64,000 nucleotides of DNA from Pseudomonas sp. PDM04 (GTDB lineage Bacteria; Pseudomonadota; Gammaproteobacteria; Pseudomonadales; Pseudomonadaceae), in NCBI RefSeq assembly GCF_014851765.1, contig NZ_JACVAI010000001.1, positions 1 through 64,000 on the forward strand, written 5' to 3'. Positions 51,075 to 60,690 of the stretch are shown one piece after another. The translations under genes and the position numbers were made by a program. The notes under the pieces were generated by a model. It saw only the letters and a program-made list of their open reading frames with translations. It was not told the DNA's origin and did not search any database. Positions within the stretch are counted from its first letter, which is position 1; the number at the start of each line of letters is the position of its first letter.

Positions 51075-53663
51075 CTATTTCTTCATCCCCACCCGCCGCC
51101 GCATCTCGGCGGTGATGGCCTGCCGGGTTTTCTTCAGGTCGGCCCAGGGCTCGTTGCCCACCTCCGCCAGGCGCTTTTGCACGGTGTGGATGTTCCACTG
51201 ATTGCCGCCCTTGAGCTCGGCAACCTCGTCGCGGAAAACCGGCACCGACACCGGCAGCCCCTCGCGGGTACGCGCGGCATAGGCGCAGATCGTCGTGGCG
51301 CCGAGACCGTTGCGCAGGTAATCGATGAAGATCCGTCCAACCCTGTTCTTCGGTCCCGACACGGCGGAAAAGCGTTCCGGCAATAATTTGGCGATGTGAC
51401 TGACGATGGCGTGGCTGAAATCCTTCACTTCATCCCAGCCAAGCTTGCGGGTCAGCGGCACCACGATGTGCATGCCCTTGCCGCCGCTGGTCTTGAGAAA
51501 CGCCTTGAGCCCCAGTTCATCGAGCACCGACAAGGTCAGCTGAGTCGCCTCGACCATGCTTTTCCACGGCAGTGCCGGGTCCGGATCGAGGTCGAGAACA
51601 AAGCGGTCGGGCTTGTCGAGGTTGTCCGAAGTGGCGTTCCAGGTGTGCAGCTCCACAGTGCTCATCTGCACGGCTCCGATCAGTGCTTCGGCGCTGTTGA
51701 TGATCATGATCGGCTGTCCGGTCAGTGCCTTGTCCAGCAAGGTGATCCCCGGGATGGCCAGGCGCTCGGCATTCTTCTGGAAAAACAGCTCGCCGGCGAT
51801 GCCGTCCGGCGCGCGCACCAGGGCTACCGGTCGATCCTTCAGTTCGGGCAGGATCCATTCGGCGACACTGGCGTAGTACTCCGCCAGTTGCACCTTGGTG
51901 GTGCCGCTGCTGGCATCGATCACCCGGTCGGGATGGGTGATGCGCACCTTGCCTTCGCCCAGGCCGAGTTGGGACGGTGCAGGCGCGGCTTTCTTTGGAC
52001 TGGCGGCTTTTTTGCTCGCGTCGGGCTTGTCCGCGGTTTTTCTGGTCACCACTTTGGCGCGCTCCTCGGTAATGGCCTCGGCCGGTTTGTCGTCGCGCAG
52101 GCCATGGAACACGGCATGGCGCACCGAACCGTCCTTGGTCATTTCCGCGAAGGCCACCTCCGCCAGCAGCACGGGCTTGAGCCAATGCACGCCTTTGGCG
52201 TCAAAACCGCTCGGTGGATTGACCACCGAAGGCTTCTTCGCCTGAAGCGGCTTCAGTTGTTCGTAGATGCGCCTGAGCGTGGTGTCATTGAACCCGGTGC
52301 CGACCTTGCCGGCATAGCGCAGCTCGCCGCTGTCACGGTCATGCAGCCCCAGCAGCAGCGCGCCGAAGGCATTGCGTGCCCCCTTGGGATCGGTGAAGCC
52401 GACCACGACGAACTCCTGGCGATGCTTGCACTTGAGCTTGATCCAGTCACTGCTGCGACGTGACACATAGGGCGACCCCAGGCGTTTGCCGATCAGCCCC
52501 TCCATCTGCATCTGGCAGGCACTGTTGAGCAAGGCATCGGGCGCTTCGGCAAATGCCTCGGAAAAGCGCAACAACGAATCCTCACTGGGTTTGAGCACGG
52601 TGGCCAGCGCCACGCGACGCTCTTCGACCGGCACTTCGCGCAGATCGACGCCATTGAGGTAAGGCATGTCGAACAGGTAATAAAGGATGTGTTCGCTGTG
52701 CTCGCTGTCAAAAGCGTTTTGCAGTGCCTGGAAATCCGGCACGCCGTGCTCGTTGGTGACCACCATCTCACCGTCGAGCCAGGCCGATTCCACTTGCAGC
52801 GCGGCCAGCGCCTGCGCCTGCCCGGGTAATTTGTGCGTCCAGTCATGGCCGTTGCGCGTGAACAGCCTGACTTCGCCGTGGTCGATGCGCGCCATGATGC
52901 GGTAGCCGTCGAACTTGATCTCGTAACTCCACTCACCGTCCGGGGCTCTTTCAACCAGTGTCGCCAGTTCGGGCTTCAGCAGTTCCGGCAGTTTTGCCTT
53001 GCGCGCGCCGGTCAACTGAGCCGACTTGGCCTTGGCCGCTACCTTGCGTGCCGGCTTTTTGACCGGTTTGAGCCGGTCTGCGGCCAGGGCTTTTTTCGCC
53101 ACGATGGTCCGGTCACTGAGTACGCTGCCCGGTTCCGCGGCAACCACGTCGTAATCGCCTTCAGGCTTGGCCGCGCTGTCCTGATGCTTGATCAGGAACC
53201 ATTGTTCCTGTTTGCCGGGCATGTGCGTACGGACCAGGTTCCATAGTCCGCCGAGCTTTTCGCCCTGCAGTTCGAATTTGAGCTTGCCCTTGGCGTACGC
53301 CTTGGCCGGATCCTCCTGCGGGATCCATACGCCACGGTCCCAGACGATCACATCACCGGCACCGTAGTGTCCTTCGGGGATGCTGCCCTCGAAGGTGGCG
53401 TAATCGATGGGATGGTCCTCGACATGCACCGCCAGGCGCTTGACCTTGGGGTCCAGGGACGGGCCCTTGGGCACCGCCCAGCTTTTCAGGGCGCCATCGA
53501 GTTCCAGGCGAAAGTCATAGTGCAGGCGCGAGGCGTCGTGTTTCTGGATGCAGAACTGCAAGGCATGCACCTTGGCGGCCTTTCTGCGCGGTTGTTTGGC
53601 TGCCGGCTCCGAGGTCGCCGTGAAGTCGCGCATGCGGTTGTAGTCGTCCAGATCCCTGTTCAT
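51075..53663 (-). CDS. ligD: LigD, multifunctional ATP-dependent DNA ligase for end joining
   Basis: 862 residues in the Pseudomonas LigD order: N-terminal 3'-phosphoesterase (about 30-160, FCIQKHDASRLHYDFRLEL; HVEDHPIDYATFEG), central ligase (Lys250 in EIKFDGYR; WLDGEMV; KLKCKHRQEFVVVGFT), and C-terminal primase/polymerase (LDLDPDPALPW; TSGGKGMHIVVPL). Lys/Ala-rich linkers join the domains. It repairs double-strand breaks with Ku; no ku gene lies in the window. Confidence 0.95.
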   Translation of the reverse strand: MNRDLDDYNRMRDFTATSEPAAKQPRRKAAKVHALQFCIQKHDASRLHYDFRLELDGALKSWAVPKGPSLDPKVKRLAVHVEDHPIDYATFEGSIPEGHYGAGDVIVWDRGVWIPQEDPAKAYAKGKLKFELQGEKLGGLWNLVRTHMPGKQEQWFLIKHQDSAAKPEGDYDVVAAEPGSVLSDRTIVAKKALAADRLKPVKKPARKVAAKAKSAQLTGARKAKLPELLKPELATLVERAPDGEWSYEIKFDGYRIMARIDHGEVRLFTRNGHDWTHKLPGQAQALAALQVESAWLDGEMVVTNEHGVPDFQALQNAFDSEHSEHILYYLFDMPYLNGVDLREVPVEERRVALATVLKPSEDSLLRFSEAFAEAPDALLNSACQMQMEGLIGKRLGSPYVSRRSSDWIKLKCKHRQEFVVVGFTDPKGARNAFGALLLGLHDRDSGELRYAGKVGTGFNDTTLRRIYEQLKPLQAKKPSVVNPPSGFDAKGVHWLKPVLLAEVAFAEMTKDGSVRHAVFHGLRDDKPAEAITEERAKVVTRKTADKPDASKKAASPKKAAPAPSQLGLGEGKVRITHPDRVIDASSGTTKVQLAEYYASVAEWILPELKDRPVALVRAPDGIAGELFFQKNAERLAIPGITLLDKALTGQPIMIINSAEALIGAVQMSTVELHTWNATSDNLDKPDRFVLDLDPDPALPWKSMVEATQLTLSVLDELGLKAFLKTSGGKGMHIVVPLTRKLGWDEVKDFSHAIVSHIAKLLPERFSAVSGPKNRVGRIFIDYLRNGLGATTICAYAARTREGLPVSVPVFRDEVAELKGGNQWNIHTVQKRLAEVGNEPWADLKKTRQAITAEMRRRVGMKK

Positions 53664-53666
53664 GGC

Positions 53667-54659
53667 TCATTCACCTGTGGCCTGTTCAACCCTGGCGCCG
53701 GTGTCTGCACCGAACCGCGTCACGATCAGCGCGACCACGGCGATCCGCTCGACCCGCTGATAGCCCGGGGTGAGCAGTTCTTCGCCGAACACGTCGGGGT
53801 CGATCTCGTGATAGGTCCAGCCAAACCGCGCCGAATCCAGGTACGGCGTCAGCGCATCGAAAAAGGGATCGCAGCCATCGACCATGGCCACGCCGGTGTA
53901 CAGCACCAGCGAGCCGCCGGGGGCCAGGCGATTCAACGCCTGCTCGACGATCCGCAGCGACAGTTGCGCACCCAGCGCACCGCCGCCATGGCGGTAGGCA
54001 CGCGCCGCCGGGTCGGCCATGTACGGCGGATTGGCGACGATCAGGTCGAAACTGCCGTCGACATCGCGCAGCACATCGCTGGCTTCGACACTGACGTTGC
54101 CGACTTCGGCAAGGGCCGCATTGACGGCCGTCAGGCGCAGCGCCGCCGGGTTGATGTCGACCGCCAGCACTTCGGCTTCACGCCGTGCCCGGGCGATCAC
54201 GATGGCACCGACACCGGCGCCGCAACCAATGTCCACGGCACGCCGCACGGGCGCGAAACGCTGTTGCAGATGACTGTGAATCAGTTGCGCAAACCGGTAG
54301 GTGTCCGGGCCGAAGAACACCGAATCGGCTGCGTCGGTCGGGAACCCGGAATGCACGAACAACAGGTCGTCGAGACTGGACCAGCGTACGTGGCTTTTCA
54401 GCCGGCCATTGCTCTCCTCCAGGACGCCCGCCTGTTGCAACTGGTGCTGCTCGTCGGCGGATAACAGGCCCGGCTCGAACGAACGAGACCAGCCGAACAC
54501 CTCACGCAGGGTTCGCGCACTTTGGCCGAACGCCCGGTCATTGACCCGTTGATGGGTCAGCGGGGTCGGCGTGATGAAGCGGTAGCCGTCCGCCTGCAAG
54601 CGCCGCCCCAATTGCAGCAAGGCCAGATCGGCAGCACTCAGTTGTGGTTCGTGATTCAT
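53667..54659 (-). CDS. HemK-like class I SAM methyltransferase
   Basis: 330 residues. SAM-binding VDIGCGAGVGAI at about 141, acidic AVDINPAAL, and the amide-methylating signature VANPPYM. An N-terminal helical domain (about 1-110) precedes it, as in release-factor or ribosomal-protein glutamine methyltransferases; the target here is unknown. The AAGGAG site precedes the ATG. It starts 10 bases after the diiron-enzyme gene and is followed after 3 bases by ligD. Confidence 0.85.
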   Translation of the reverse strand: MNHEPQLSAADLALLQLGRRLQADGYRFITPTPLTHQRVNDRAFGQSARTLREVFGWSRSFEPGLLSADEQHQLQQAGVLEESNGRLKSHVRWSSLDDLLFVHSGFPTDAADSVFFGPDTYRFAQLIHSHLQQRFAPVRRAVDIGCGAGVGAIVIARARREAEVLAVDINPAALRLTAVNAALAEVGNVSVEASDVLRDVDGSFDLIVANPPYMADPAARAYRHGGGALGAQLSLRIVEQALNRLAPGGSLVLYTGVAMVDGCDPFFDALTPYLDSARFGWTYHEIDPDVFGEELLTPGYQRVERIAVVALIVTRFGADTGARVEQATGE

Positions 54660-54669
54660 GCGGCGCTCC

Positions 54670-56052
54670 TTATCGCAGACTGGATTTGAGTTCGATAAAC
54701 CGTCGGGTGGCCATCAGCCCGGCGGGATGGGCGTGGCGATGAGCGGACAACCAGGGCAACAAAAGTGGTATTTGCTCGCCGGCAGGCACGCCGTCCAATG
54801 CTGCCTGCAAACGTTGAACGTCCGGATCTTCGGCAGGCGCAGACACTTCGCTCGCCGTATCGCTGCCCTGGCGAAACGCCGGTGTCTTGCACTCGGGTGT
54901 CCAGTCGCCGGCGATCCAGTCATGCAGAAGCTGTTTTTCGTAGGGGCTGAACACCCCGAACATGGCCGCGCCGTTGCCTTCGATCAATTGCCAGAAACGG
55001 CTCTCTTTCGGATCCTGGTGGCGTTTGATCCAGCCCTTGCTCTGCATCGCCTCCAGGAAGCCCGGCAGTTGCTCGGGTGATGCCAGCCATTGATTGACGG
55101 TCTTGCCCTCGAACCGGCAGTAGTCGGAATGCATGTGCTGGCCGAAGGGACGCTTGCGCTCCAGCATGTCCAGCACTTCAGCGTCGAGGTCGAACGATTC
55201 GATGATCGCGCGACTGCCCTGGCCCAGGTCGTTGAGCCGATAACCCAGCGCCACCCTGCGCAGGAAATCCTCGCGGTCGCCCTCGATCGGCAACAGCTGC
55301 AACACCGACTGCACGGCTTTTTGTGCATGCCCGGTGCTGGCGTTGTCGATGGTGACGTGCAGGGTGAAGTAATAAGGGTCGATACCCAGTTCGCGCAGTT
55401 CGTAGGCGCTGATCAGCAGGTGCAGCGGCAATTGCTCATAGCCCAGGTTATAGCCGATCACTTCGGGCAGGAACTGTTCGGCACATTCGCCCAGCGCCAG
55501 CTGAATCGTGCCTTGCAGGTAATGCTCGTCAGCGAGCACCGCGCTGTCCAGGCCGTGCTCTGCCAGGAGTTTGCGATAGATCAGCACGTGGTTCTGCGCC
55601 GGGTTGCCATCGCCCAGCTCTTCCAGATACGTGCCGATCAAGCCGTCGAAGCGCGGATCGCGCCAGTGCCGCAGCAGTCCGTACAGCCAGGCACCGTCCA
55701 CCAGTTTGGTCGGGCTGACCGCTTGCAGGAAAAACAGCGCGTGCGCCTTGTTGCTGAAAAACCGGCGGGGCCCGCCTTGCTGGCGTTCGTTCAGGTAATC
55801 GGCGTATTGCCGAGCGACCTCGGCGCAGTGCCGTTCGACGAAGCCTTGCAGGGCCGACAGGTCCTCCGGCAGCTCGTCAGGCAGGCCAGAGGCCCGTTGC
55901 AATTGGTCTTGCAGGAACGTCTGGCCGAGTGCACGGCGTTGCTCGGGATCGTCGCCCAGCAACAACTGTTCATAGCAGTGTTTGAGGCTGCCAGCAGTTG
56001 AAATGGCGTGCTCGTGGGCAGGCCGGGATTGGAATCGGGTCAAGGCAGTCAT
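54670..56052 (-). CDS. Heme-oxygenase-like diiron enzyme (iron-containing redox family)
   Basis: 460 residues, all helical. The central 130-250 carries the ligand pattern of the heme-oxygenase-like diiron fold: EELGDGNPAQNH (Glu145, His155), YELRELG, and HVTIDNASTGH (His232, Asp236, His242). Enzymes of this fold oxidise fatty acids or N-hydroxylate amino groups. The C-terminal half (about 280-460) is extra and unassigned. The ATG at 56052 is the first before the conserved N-terminus. Operon with the methyltransferase and ligD by spacing. Confidence 0.75.
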   Translation of the reverse strand: MTALTRFQSRPAHEHAISTAGSLKHCYEQLLLGDDPEQRRALGQTFLQDQLQRASGLPDELPEDLSALQGFVERHCAEVARQYADYLNERQQGGPRRFFSNKAHALFFLQAVSPTKLVDGAWLYGLLRHWRDPRFDGLIGTYLEELGDGNPAQNHVLIYRKLLAEHGLDSAVLADEHYLQGTIQLALGECAEQFLPEVIGYNLGYEQLPLHLLISAYELRELGIDPYYFTLHVTIDNASTGHAQKAVQSVLQLLPIEGDREDFLRRVALGYRLNDLGQGSRAIIESFDLDAEVLDMLERKRPFGQHMHSDYCRFEGKTVNQWLASPEQLPGFLEAMQSKGWIKRHQDPKESRFWQLIEGNGAAMFGVFSPYEKQLLHDWIAGDWTPECKTPAFRQGSDTASEVSAPAEDPDVQRLQAALDGVPAGEQIPLLLPWLSAHRHAHPAGLMATRRFIELKSSLR

Positions 56053-56215
56053 GGCGCATCTCTCGGTCTGTGGCCGGTGGGCAGGACGCTGAACCAACGT
56101 CTCTACCTCAGCAGAGCGATACGCCGTGAATAAAATTCAATCGAGGTTGAAATTGCCCGGACAGACGGAAAGTGTGGCCTCCGTGAGCGGGGCTCTTTCC
56201 CGCAACGGGCCTGAT

Positions 56216-56929
56216 TCAGGCCGCGCCGCCCCTGGCCTGTTGTTCCAGGTGCACCTGCAACTCGGGATCGATCTGCAACGCCGCCGCCAGTTCGTCCAGG
56301 TAGTTGCGCTCGGCCTCCTGCTGATCGTCCACCAGCATGACGCTGGCCAGGTACATTTCCGCGGCCATCGCCGGGTCCGTTGCCGACCGCGCCACATCGG
56401 CGGCATCCAGCGGCCGGGCGACTTCATCGTCCAGCCATTGTTGCAGTTCCGGATCGTCGGTGTGACGACCGATTTCCGTGCTGATCATCTGCTTTTCCGC
56501 AGCATCGATGCGGCCATCGGCCTTGGCCGCCGCAATCAAGGCTCGCAGGACCGCGTGGCTGTGGCTCTCGACGTCCGGGCCGGCCAACAAGTCTGCGGTG
56601 CGCAGCGCCTGTTGTGGCGCGGTCGCCTGACTGCGTTGCCAGGCCTGATACGCCTGGAAAGCCATCATGCCCAGGGACGCCAGCGCTGCGTAGTTGGTGC
56701 CGCCCCCGGAACGGCCACGGGTCGAGCCACCCAATGCCGCACCGCCGCCCAGCAAGCCACCCAGCAAACCGCCCAGGCCGCCGCCCGCACCGGCACCACC
56801 GCCCAGCAGGCCGCCAAGCAATCCGCCCAGATCGCCACCCACGCCGCCCTGAGGTGCGCCGCCACCCTGTCGGTTCATTGAGCCTTGGCCGGCTCTCAGC
56901 AGTTGTTCGAGCAAATCGCTGGTGTTCAT
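56216..56929 (-). CDS. DUF533/TerB-like protein with glycine-rich linker
   Basis: 237 residues. The C-terminal half (about 115-230) is DUF533/TerB-like (ALIAAAKADGRIDAAEKQMI; MYLASVMLVDD). Residues 20-75 are low complexity with repeated GGLLGGLLGGG units, and NYAALASLGMMAFQAYQAW forms a hydrophobic helix, as in E. coli YebE (inner membrane). Function unknown. GAGGACGTC precedes the ATG. Confidence 0.85.
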   Translation of the reverse strand: MNTSDLLEQLLRAGQGSMNRQGGGAPQGGVGGDLGGLLGGLLGGGAGAGGGLGGLLGGLLGGGAALGGSTRGRSGGGTNYAALASLGMMAFQAYQAWQRSQATAPQQALRTADLLAGPDVESHSHAVLRALIAAAKADGRIDAAEKQMISTEIGRHTDDPELQQWLDDEVARPLDAADVARSATDPAMAAEMYLASVMLVDDQQEAERNYLDELAAALQIDPELQVHLEQQARGGAA

Positions 56930-57209
56930 GACGACGTCCTCATCGAAGGGAGCATTCCGTTTGGCAACGATAGACCGCGTGCGTCATTGCGCCAGCACCG
57001 TTGGGCCGACAAACCCGCTGACCGCCACAAGCCCTTCTTTTATGGCCTCGATTTAATCCGGGGTATTTTTTAAAGGCCCAGCTAAGATTTACTGACGGTG
57101 AACCTTATTCGCGGGTTTCCGGTCGATACCTGCAACCCGACCCGGTTTGCCGCCACCCTTGAATGCCCAGGGTGATGACTGGCTTGCTTGATTTTCTGGA
57201 GACCGCCCC

Positions 57210-57932
57210 GTGATTTCGACCCTACACATCGCCAGACTAAAAGCATGGGGCGCCCATGGTTTTACTGCCACCGGCGTCGTCACCGCCTTCCTCGCCACCC
57301 TCGCCCTGCTGGAAAACCAGCCCACCAACTGCCTGCTGTGGCTGGGTGTCGCGCTGATTGTCGACGGGCTGGATGGCGCGCTGGCGCGCAAGGTCAATGT
57401 GCAGTCGGTGTTGCCGAGTTTCGACGGTTCGATCCTCGACCTGGTGATCGATTACCTGACCTACGTATTTATCCCGGCCCTGTTCATCTATCGCTACATC
57501 CCGCTGCCGGACTACACGCTGCTGCTGACGGTGTCGCTGATCCTGGTTTCCTCGCTGTTCTGTTTCTGCAACGTCAACATGAAGAGCAAGGACAACTACT
57601 TCCAGGGCTTTCCCGCCGCGTGGAACGTGGTTGCGCTGTGCCTGTACATCATCGCGCCCTCGCCCTGGATCACCTTGCTCGCGGTCATCGGCCTGGCGCT
57701 GCTGACCGTGACCCGGATGAAGTTCCTGCACCCGTTTCGCGTGCGCCGGTTCATGCCGATCAACATTGCGGTGACGGCCATCTGGTTGCTGTGCAGCTTG
57801 TCGCTGGTGATCAACCATCCGGTGATCAATCCGATGGTCATGGGGCTCTGGCTGCTGATGTCGGCCTACTTCCTCGGCATCTGCATCTGGCGCACGGCCA
57901 TGGAGTGGTTTGACGAAGCGCGGCACCGGTAA
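57210..57932 (+). CDS. pcs: Phosphatidylcholine synthase
   Basis: 240 residues with eight hydrophobic helices. The CDP-alcohol phosphotransferase motif is present as DGLDGALAR, then FDGSILDLVIDYLTY, which matches the modified motif of bacterial Pcs (choline plus CDP-diacylglycerol gives phosphatidylcholine in one step). The start is a GTG with CTGGAG 9 bases upstream. Seven bases separate it from the next gene. Confidence 0.88.
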   Translation: MISTLHIARLKAWGAHGFTATGVVTAFLATLALLENQPTNCLLWLGVALIVDGLDGALARKVNVQSVLPSFDGSILDLVIDYLTYVFIPALFIYRYIPLPDYTLLLTVSLILVSSLFCFCNVNMKSKDNYFQGFPAAWNVVALCLYIIAPSPWITLLAVIGLALLTVTRMKFLHPFRVRRFMPINIAVTAIWLLCSLSLVINHPVINPMVMGLWLLMSAYFLGICIWRTAMEWFDEARHR

Positions 57933-57938
57933 GCCGCC

Positions 57939-58325
57939 ATGCCGATCCACATCGTCCGCCTGGGCTCACCGCGCTTGCCCGACGAAGGCGTGCGCATCGG
58001 CACGGTCCGCCGTCCGCCTCGGGGCGTGCCGAAGAGCGAGTTCGCCCGTCGGGATTTTTATGATGTCTGGCAGCCGCTGCTGTCGCCCAGCGCAGAACTG
58101 GTGGCTGAAGCCAAGGCCGCCGAGGATGACAAAGCCTGGGACGTTTTCCGGCGCAAGTTCAAGGCCGAAATGAACCAGCCCGCAGCCAGCCACTTGCTCG
58201 ACCTGCTGGCCGCCCTCTCGCACCAGACCGCCATGGCCGTGGGGTGCTACTGCGAAAACGAAGCCCATTGCCACCGCTCGGTGTTACGCGAGTTGCTGGT
58301 GGCGCGTGGGGCCGAAGTGAGTTAG
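57939..58325 (+). CDS. DUF488 family protein
   Basis: 128 residues: IVRLGSPRLPDEGVRIGTVRRPPRG at the start, FRRKFKAEM in the middle and the family's CYCENEAHCHRSVL with a Cys/His cluster that could bind metal. Enzymatic role unknown. Directly follows pcs, probably in the same transcript. Confidence 0.8.
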   Translation: MPIHIVRLGSPRLPDEGVRIGTVRRPPRGVPKSEFARRDFYDVWQPLLSPSAELVAEAKAAEDDKAWDVFRRKFKAEMNQPAASHLLDLLAALSHQTAMAVGCYCENEAHCHRSVLRELLVARGAEVS

Positions 58326-58338
58326 CGGTCACTGGATC

Positions 58339-58370
58339 CCTGTGGGAGCGAGCCAGCCCGCTCCCACAGG
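58339..58370. terminator. REP-derived perfect palindrome between convergent genes
   Basis: CCTGTGGGAGC (58339-58349) and GCTCCCACAGG (58360-58370) are a perfect 11-base inverted repeat around GAGCCAGCCC. It is made from REP sequence and may end transcription from both sides. Confidence 0.65.
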
Positions 58371-58388
58371 GGCATTTGCGTGGTCGAA

Positions 58389-59201
58389 TCAACGACGAGT
58401 GATCACCACCTCAAGGTATTCGCTCGGCACCACCAGCGACTTCTCTCCGGCCCGGTTCGAGCGGTCGATCAGATCGGTCAGGTCGGCTTCCAGGGCCTGG
58501 GCGCCGTCCGCCGGCAGCGCCGCGAAGGCTTTGTGGACCGGGCCATACCAGGAGCGGAACGTGTCGATGAAGTGCGCCGCCGAACGATAGCGGAAGTTGA
58601 AGAACCGCCGTGTCACCTGAATCAGGAAATCGCGCTCATCGAAGTGTTCATGCAACCACGCCTCGCTGCCCCAGTTCGACGGCGGTTGCGCCCCCGGTGG
58701 CGGCGGCAGGTGGCGACCAAGGGTCTTGAACATCTGCCCGACGAAACCTTCAGGCGTCCAGTTGGCCAGGCCGATCCGCCCACCCGGGCGACACACCCGG
58801 GCCAGTTCGGCGGCGGCCTTGGGCTGGTCGGGCGCGAACATTACGCCGAAGGTCGACAACACCAGGTCGAAACTGCCGTCCTTGAACGGCAGCGCCTCGG
58901 CGTCCGCCACCTGGAAGGTAACGTTCTGGCGTTCGGCACGGGCCCGGTCTTCGCCGCGCTCCAGCAGTGCCGCCACATAGTCGGTGGAGGTGACGTGAGC
59001 GCCGCGACGCGCGGCGGCCAGCGTGGCGTTGCCGTTGCCGGCGGCGACATCCAGCACGCGTTCGTCGCACAGCACGTCGCAGGCTTCGGCCAGCTGTTCG
59101 CCGACCAGTTGCAGGGTGGTGCCGATCACGGCGTAGTCGCCGCTGGCCCAAGAGGCCATCTGACGGTTTTTCAAGGCAGTGAGATCAATAGGGGTACTCA
59201 T
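58389..59201 (-). CDS. Class I SAM-dependent methyltransferase (UbiE-like)
   Basis: 270 residues: VLDVAAGNGNATLAAA (SAM loop), STDYVAALL, VADAEALPFKDGSFDLVLSTFG and RPGGRIGLANW are classic Methyltransf_11 motifs. The substrate is probably a small molecule. It ends at the REP palindrome; the next gene leftward in the same direction is a DUF4242 protein 34 bases upstream. Confidence 0.85.
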   Translation of the reverse strand: MSTPIDLTALKNRQMASWASGDYAVIGTTLQLVGEQLAEACDVLCDERVLDVAAGNGNATLAAARRGAHVTSTDYVAALLERGEDRARAERQNVTFQVADAEALPFKDGSFDLVLSTFGVMFAPDQPKAAAELARVCRPGGRIGLANWTPEGFVGQMFKTLGRHLPPPPGAQPPSNWGSEAWLHEHFDERDFLIQVTRRFFNFRYRSAAHFIDTFRSWYGPVHKAFAALPADGAQALEADLTDLIDRSNRAGEKSLVVPSEYLEVVITRR

Positions 59202-59235
59202 AAATCCGCTCCGTTACGAGGTACAGGGTCAAGGC

Positions 59236-59505
59236 TCAGTCGGCCGTGGTGGGATCGATGATCGCGGTGACCCGCGCGATGCTGGTGGCCGGGAAACCGC
59301 TCTGCCTGGCGTGCTCGCGGATCAACTCTTCGTTGGGCGAGATGTACACGCAGTAGAGCTTGTCGCCGGTGACATAGCTCTGCTGCCACTGCACCTCGGG
59401 CAAATCGCGCAGCGCCCTGCAGGACTTTTGCGACGCCGCTTTCAGATCCCTTTCCGACAGTGTTCCAGCGCCTGGTATCTCGCGCTCAATGACGAACTTC
59501 GGCAT
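59236..59505 (-). CDS. DUF4242 (nickel-binding-like) protein
   Basis: 89 residues with the ferredoxin-like DUF4242 fold: KFVIEREIPGAGTLS, WQQSYVTGDKLYCVYISPNEELIREHARQSG. A Streptomyces relative binds nickel; whether this one does is unknown. GAGAGGTTGCC precedes the ATG. In line with the methyltransferase and divergent from the AraC regulator. Confidence 0.82.
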   Translation of the reverse strand: MPKFVIEREIPGAGTLSERDLKAASQKSCRALRDLPEVQWQQSYVTGDKLYCVYISPNEELIREHARQSGFPATSIARVTAIIDPTTAD

Positions 59506-59688
59506 GGCAACCTCTCATTCTTGTTATGGGTGACAGAGCCGGCAGGCCCTGTGCGTCCACTATCGCGCCGCTGGCCGGGGGGCGTCCTGCCCGATCGTCG
59601 GCCAGGACTGCCCGATCGTCCGGAGGTTTTCCCAAGCGGCGCAACAGGCTCACAATCAAGGGCCATTTCGCCAAACAGGGGAAGCCCG

Positions 59689-60681
59689 ATGGATGCCCTG
59701 TCCCAGACCCTGCGCGTCGTCCGCCTGGTCGGTGCGATCTTCATCAACGCCCGGTTCACCGCGCCCTGGTGCTACCAATCGCCGCGCGCCGACACCGCCG
59801 CCCCGTTCCTGGAGCCCGATGCCGAACGGGTGGTGATCTTTCACCTGATCACCGAAGGCCAGTGCTACGTCGAACTCGGCGATGATCCGCCTATGCTCCT
59901 GAGTGCCGGGGACGTGGTGCTGTTTCCCCAGGGCGACGCCCATCGCATGAGTTCGCGGCCGGGCTTGAAACCCGCCACCAGTGCACGACTGGACGAAATC
60001 CTCGCGCGCCGTCCTCGCCAGTTGAGCTACGGCGGTGGCGGCGAGGTCAGCCGCCTGGTGTGCGGCTACCTGGCGTGCGACACGCGGCTGGCGGGCATGC
60101 TGCTGAATGGCCTGCCGGCCATTGTGCGAGTCAACGTACGCGACTCGAATGCCGGCAAATGGCTCGAGTCGTCGGTTCGTTACGCACTGGCCGAGGCCCG
60201 TTCGCCACGCCCTGGCGGCGAAGGCGTACTGGCCAAGCTGGCCGAGGTGCTGTTCATCGAGGTGCTGCGCCTGTACATGCACCAACAGGGCAAGGGCCGC
60301 ACCGGCTGGCTGGCCGGCGTGGGTGACCGGATCGTCGGCACGGCCCTCAATGCACTGCACAAAAAGCCCTGTCACAGCTGGACCCTGGAGGAACTGGCAC
60401 GCACCGCCGGCACCTCGAGATCGGTCCTGGCCGAGCGCTTTCAACAACTGGTGGGGATATCGCCGATGCAGTACCTCACGCAATGGCGAATGCTGCTGGC
60501 GGCCAACCTGTTACGCAGCAGTAACAGCTCGTTGCTGCGCATCGCCGAAGAGGTCGGCTACCAGACCGACACGGCCTTCAGCCGGGCGTTTCGACGAGAG
60601 TTCGGCGCGCCGCCGGCGGCCTGGCGACGGGGGCAGGAGAAAAAGACAATGGCTCATGGCGCGCAGCCTGTGAGCCATTGA
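59689..60681 (+). CDS. AraC-family regulator with cupin sensor
   Basis: 330 residues. N-terminal cupin_6-type domain: ERVVIFHLITEGQCYVEL, LSAGDVVLFPQGDAHRM. C-terminal HTH: WTLEELARTAGTSRSVLAERF and LLRIAEEVGYQTDTAFSRAFRREFG. Divergent from the DUF4242/methyltransferase pair, its likely targets. Its stop lies 10 bases from the convergent DipZ-like gene. Confidence 0.88.
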   Translation: MDALSQTLRVVRLVGAIFINARFTAPWCYQSPRADTAAPFLEPDAERVVIFHLITEGQCYVELGDDPPMLLSAGDVVLFPQGDAHRMSSRPGLKPATSARLDEILARRPRQLSYGGGGEVSRLVCGYLACDTRLAGMLLNGLPAIVRVNVRDSNAGKWLESSVRYALAEARSPRPGGEGVLAKLAEVLFIEVLRLYMHQQGKGRTGWLAGVGDRIVGTALNALHKKPCHSWTLEELARTAGTSRSVLAERFQQLVGISPMQYLTQWRMLLAANLLRSSNSSLLRIAEEVGYQTDTAFSRAFRREFGAPPAAWRRGQEKKTMAHGAQPVSH

Positions 60682-60690
60682 TCTTCAGGT

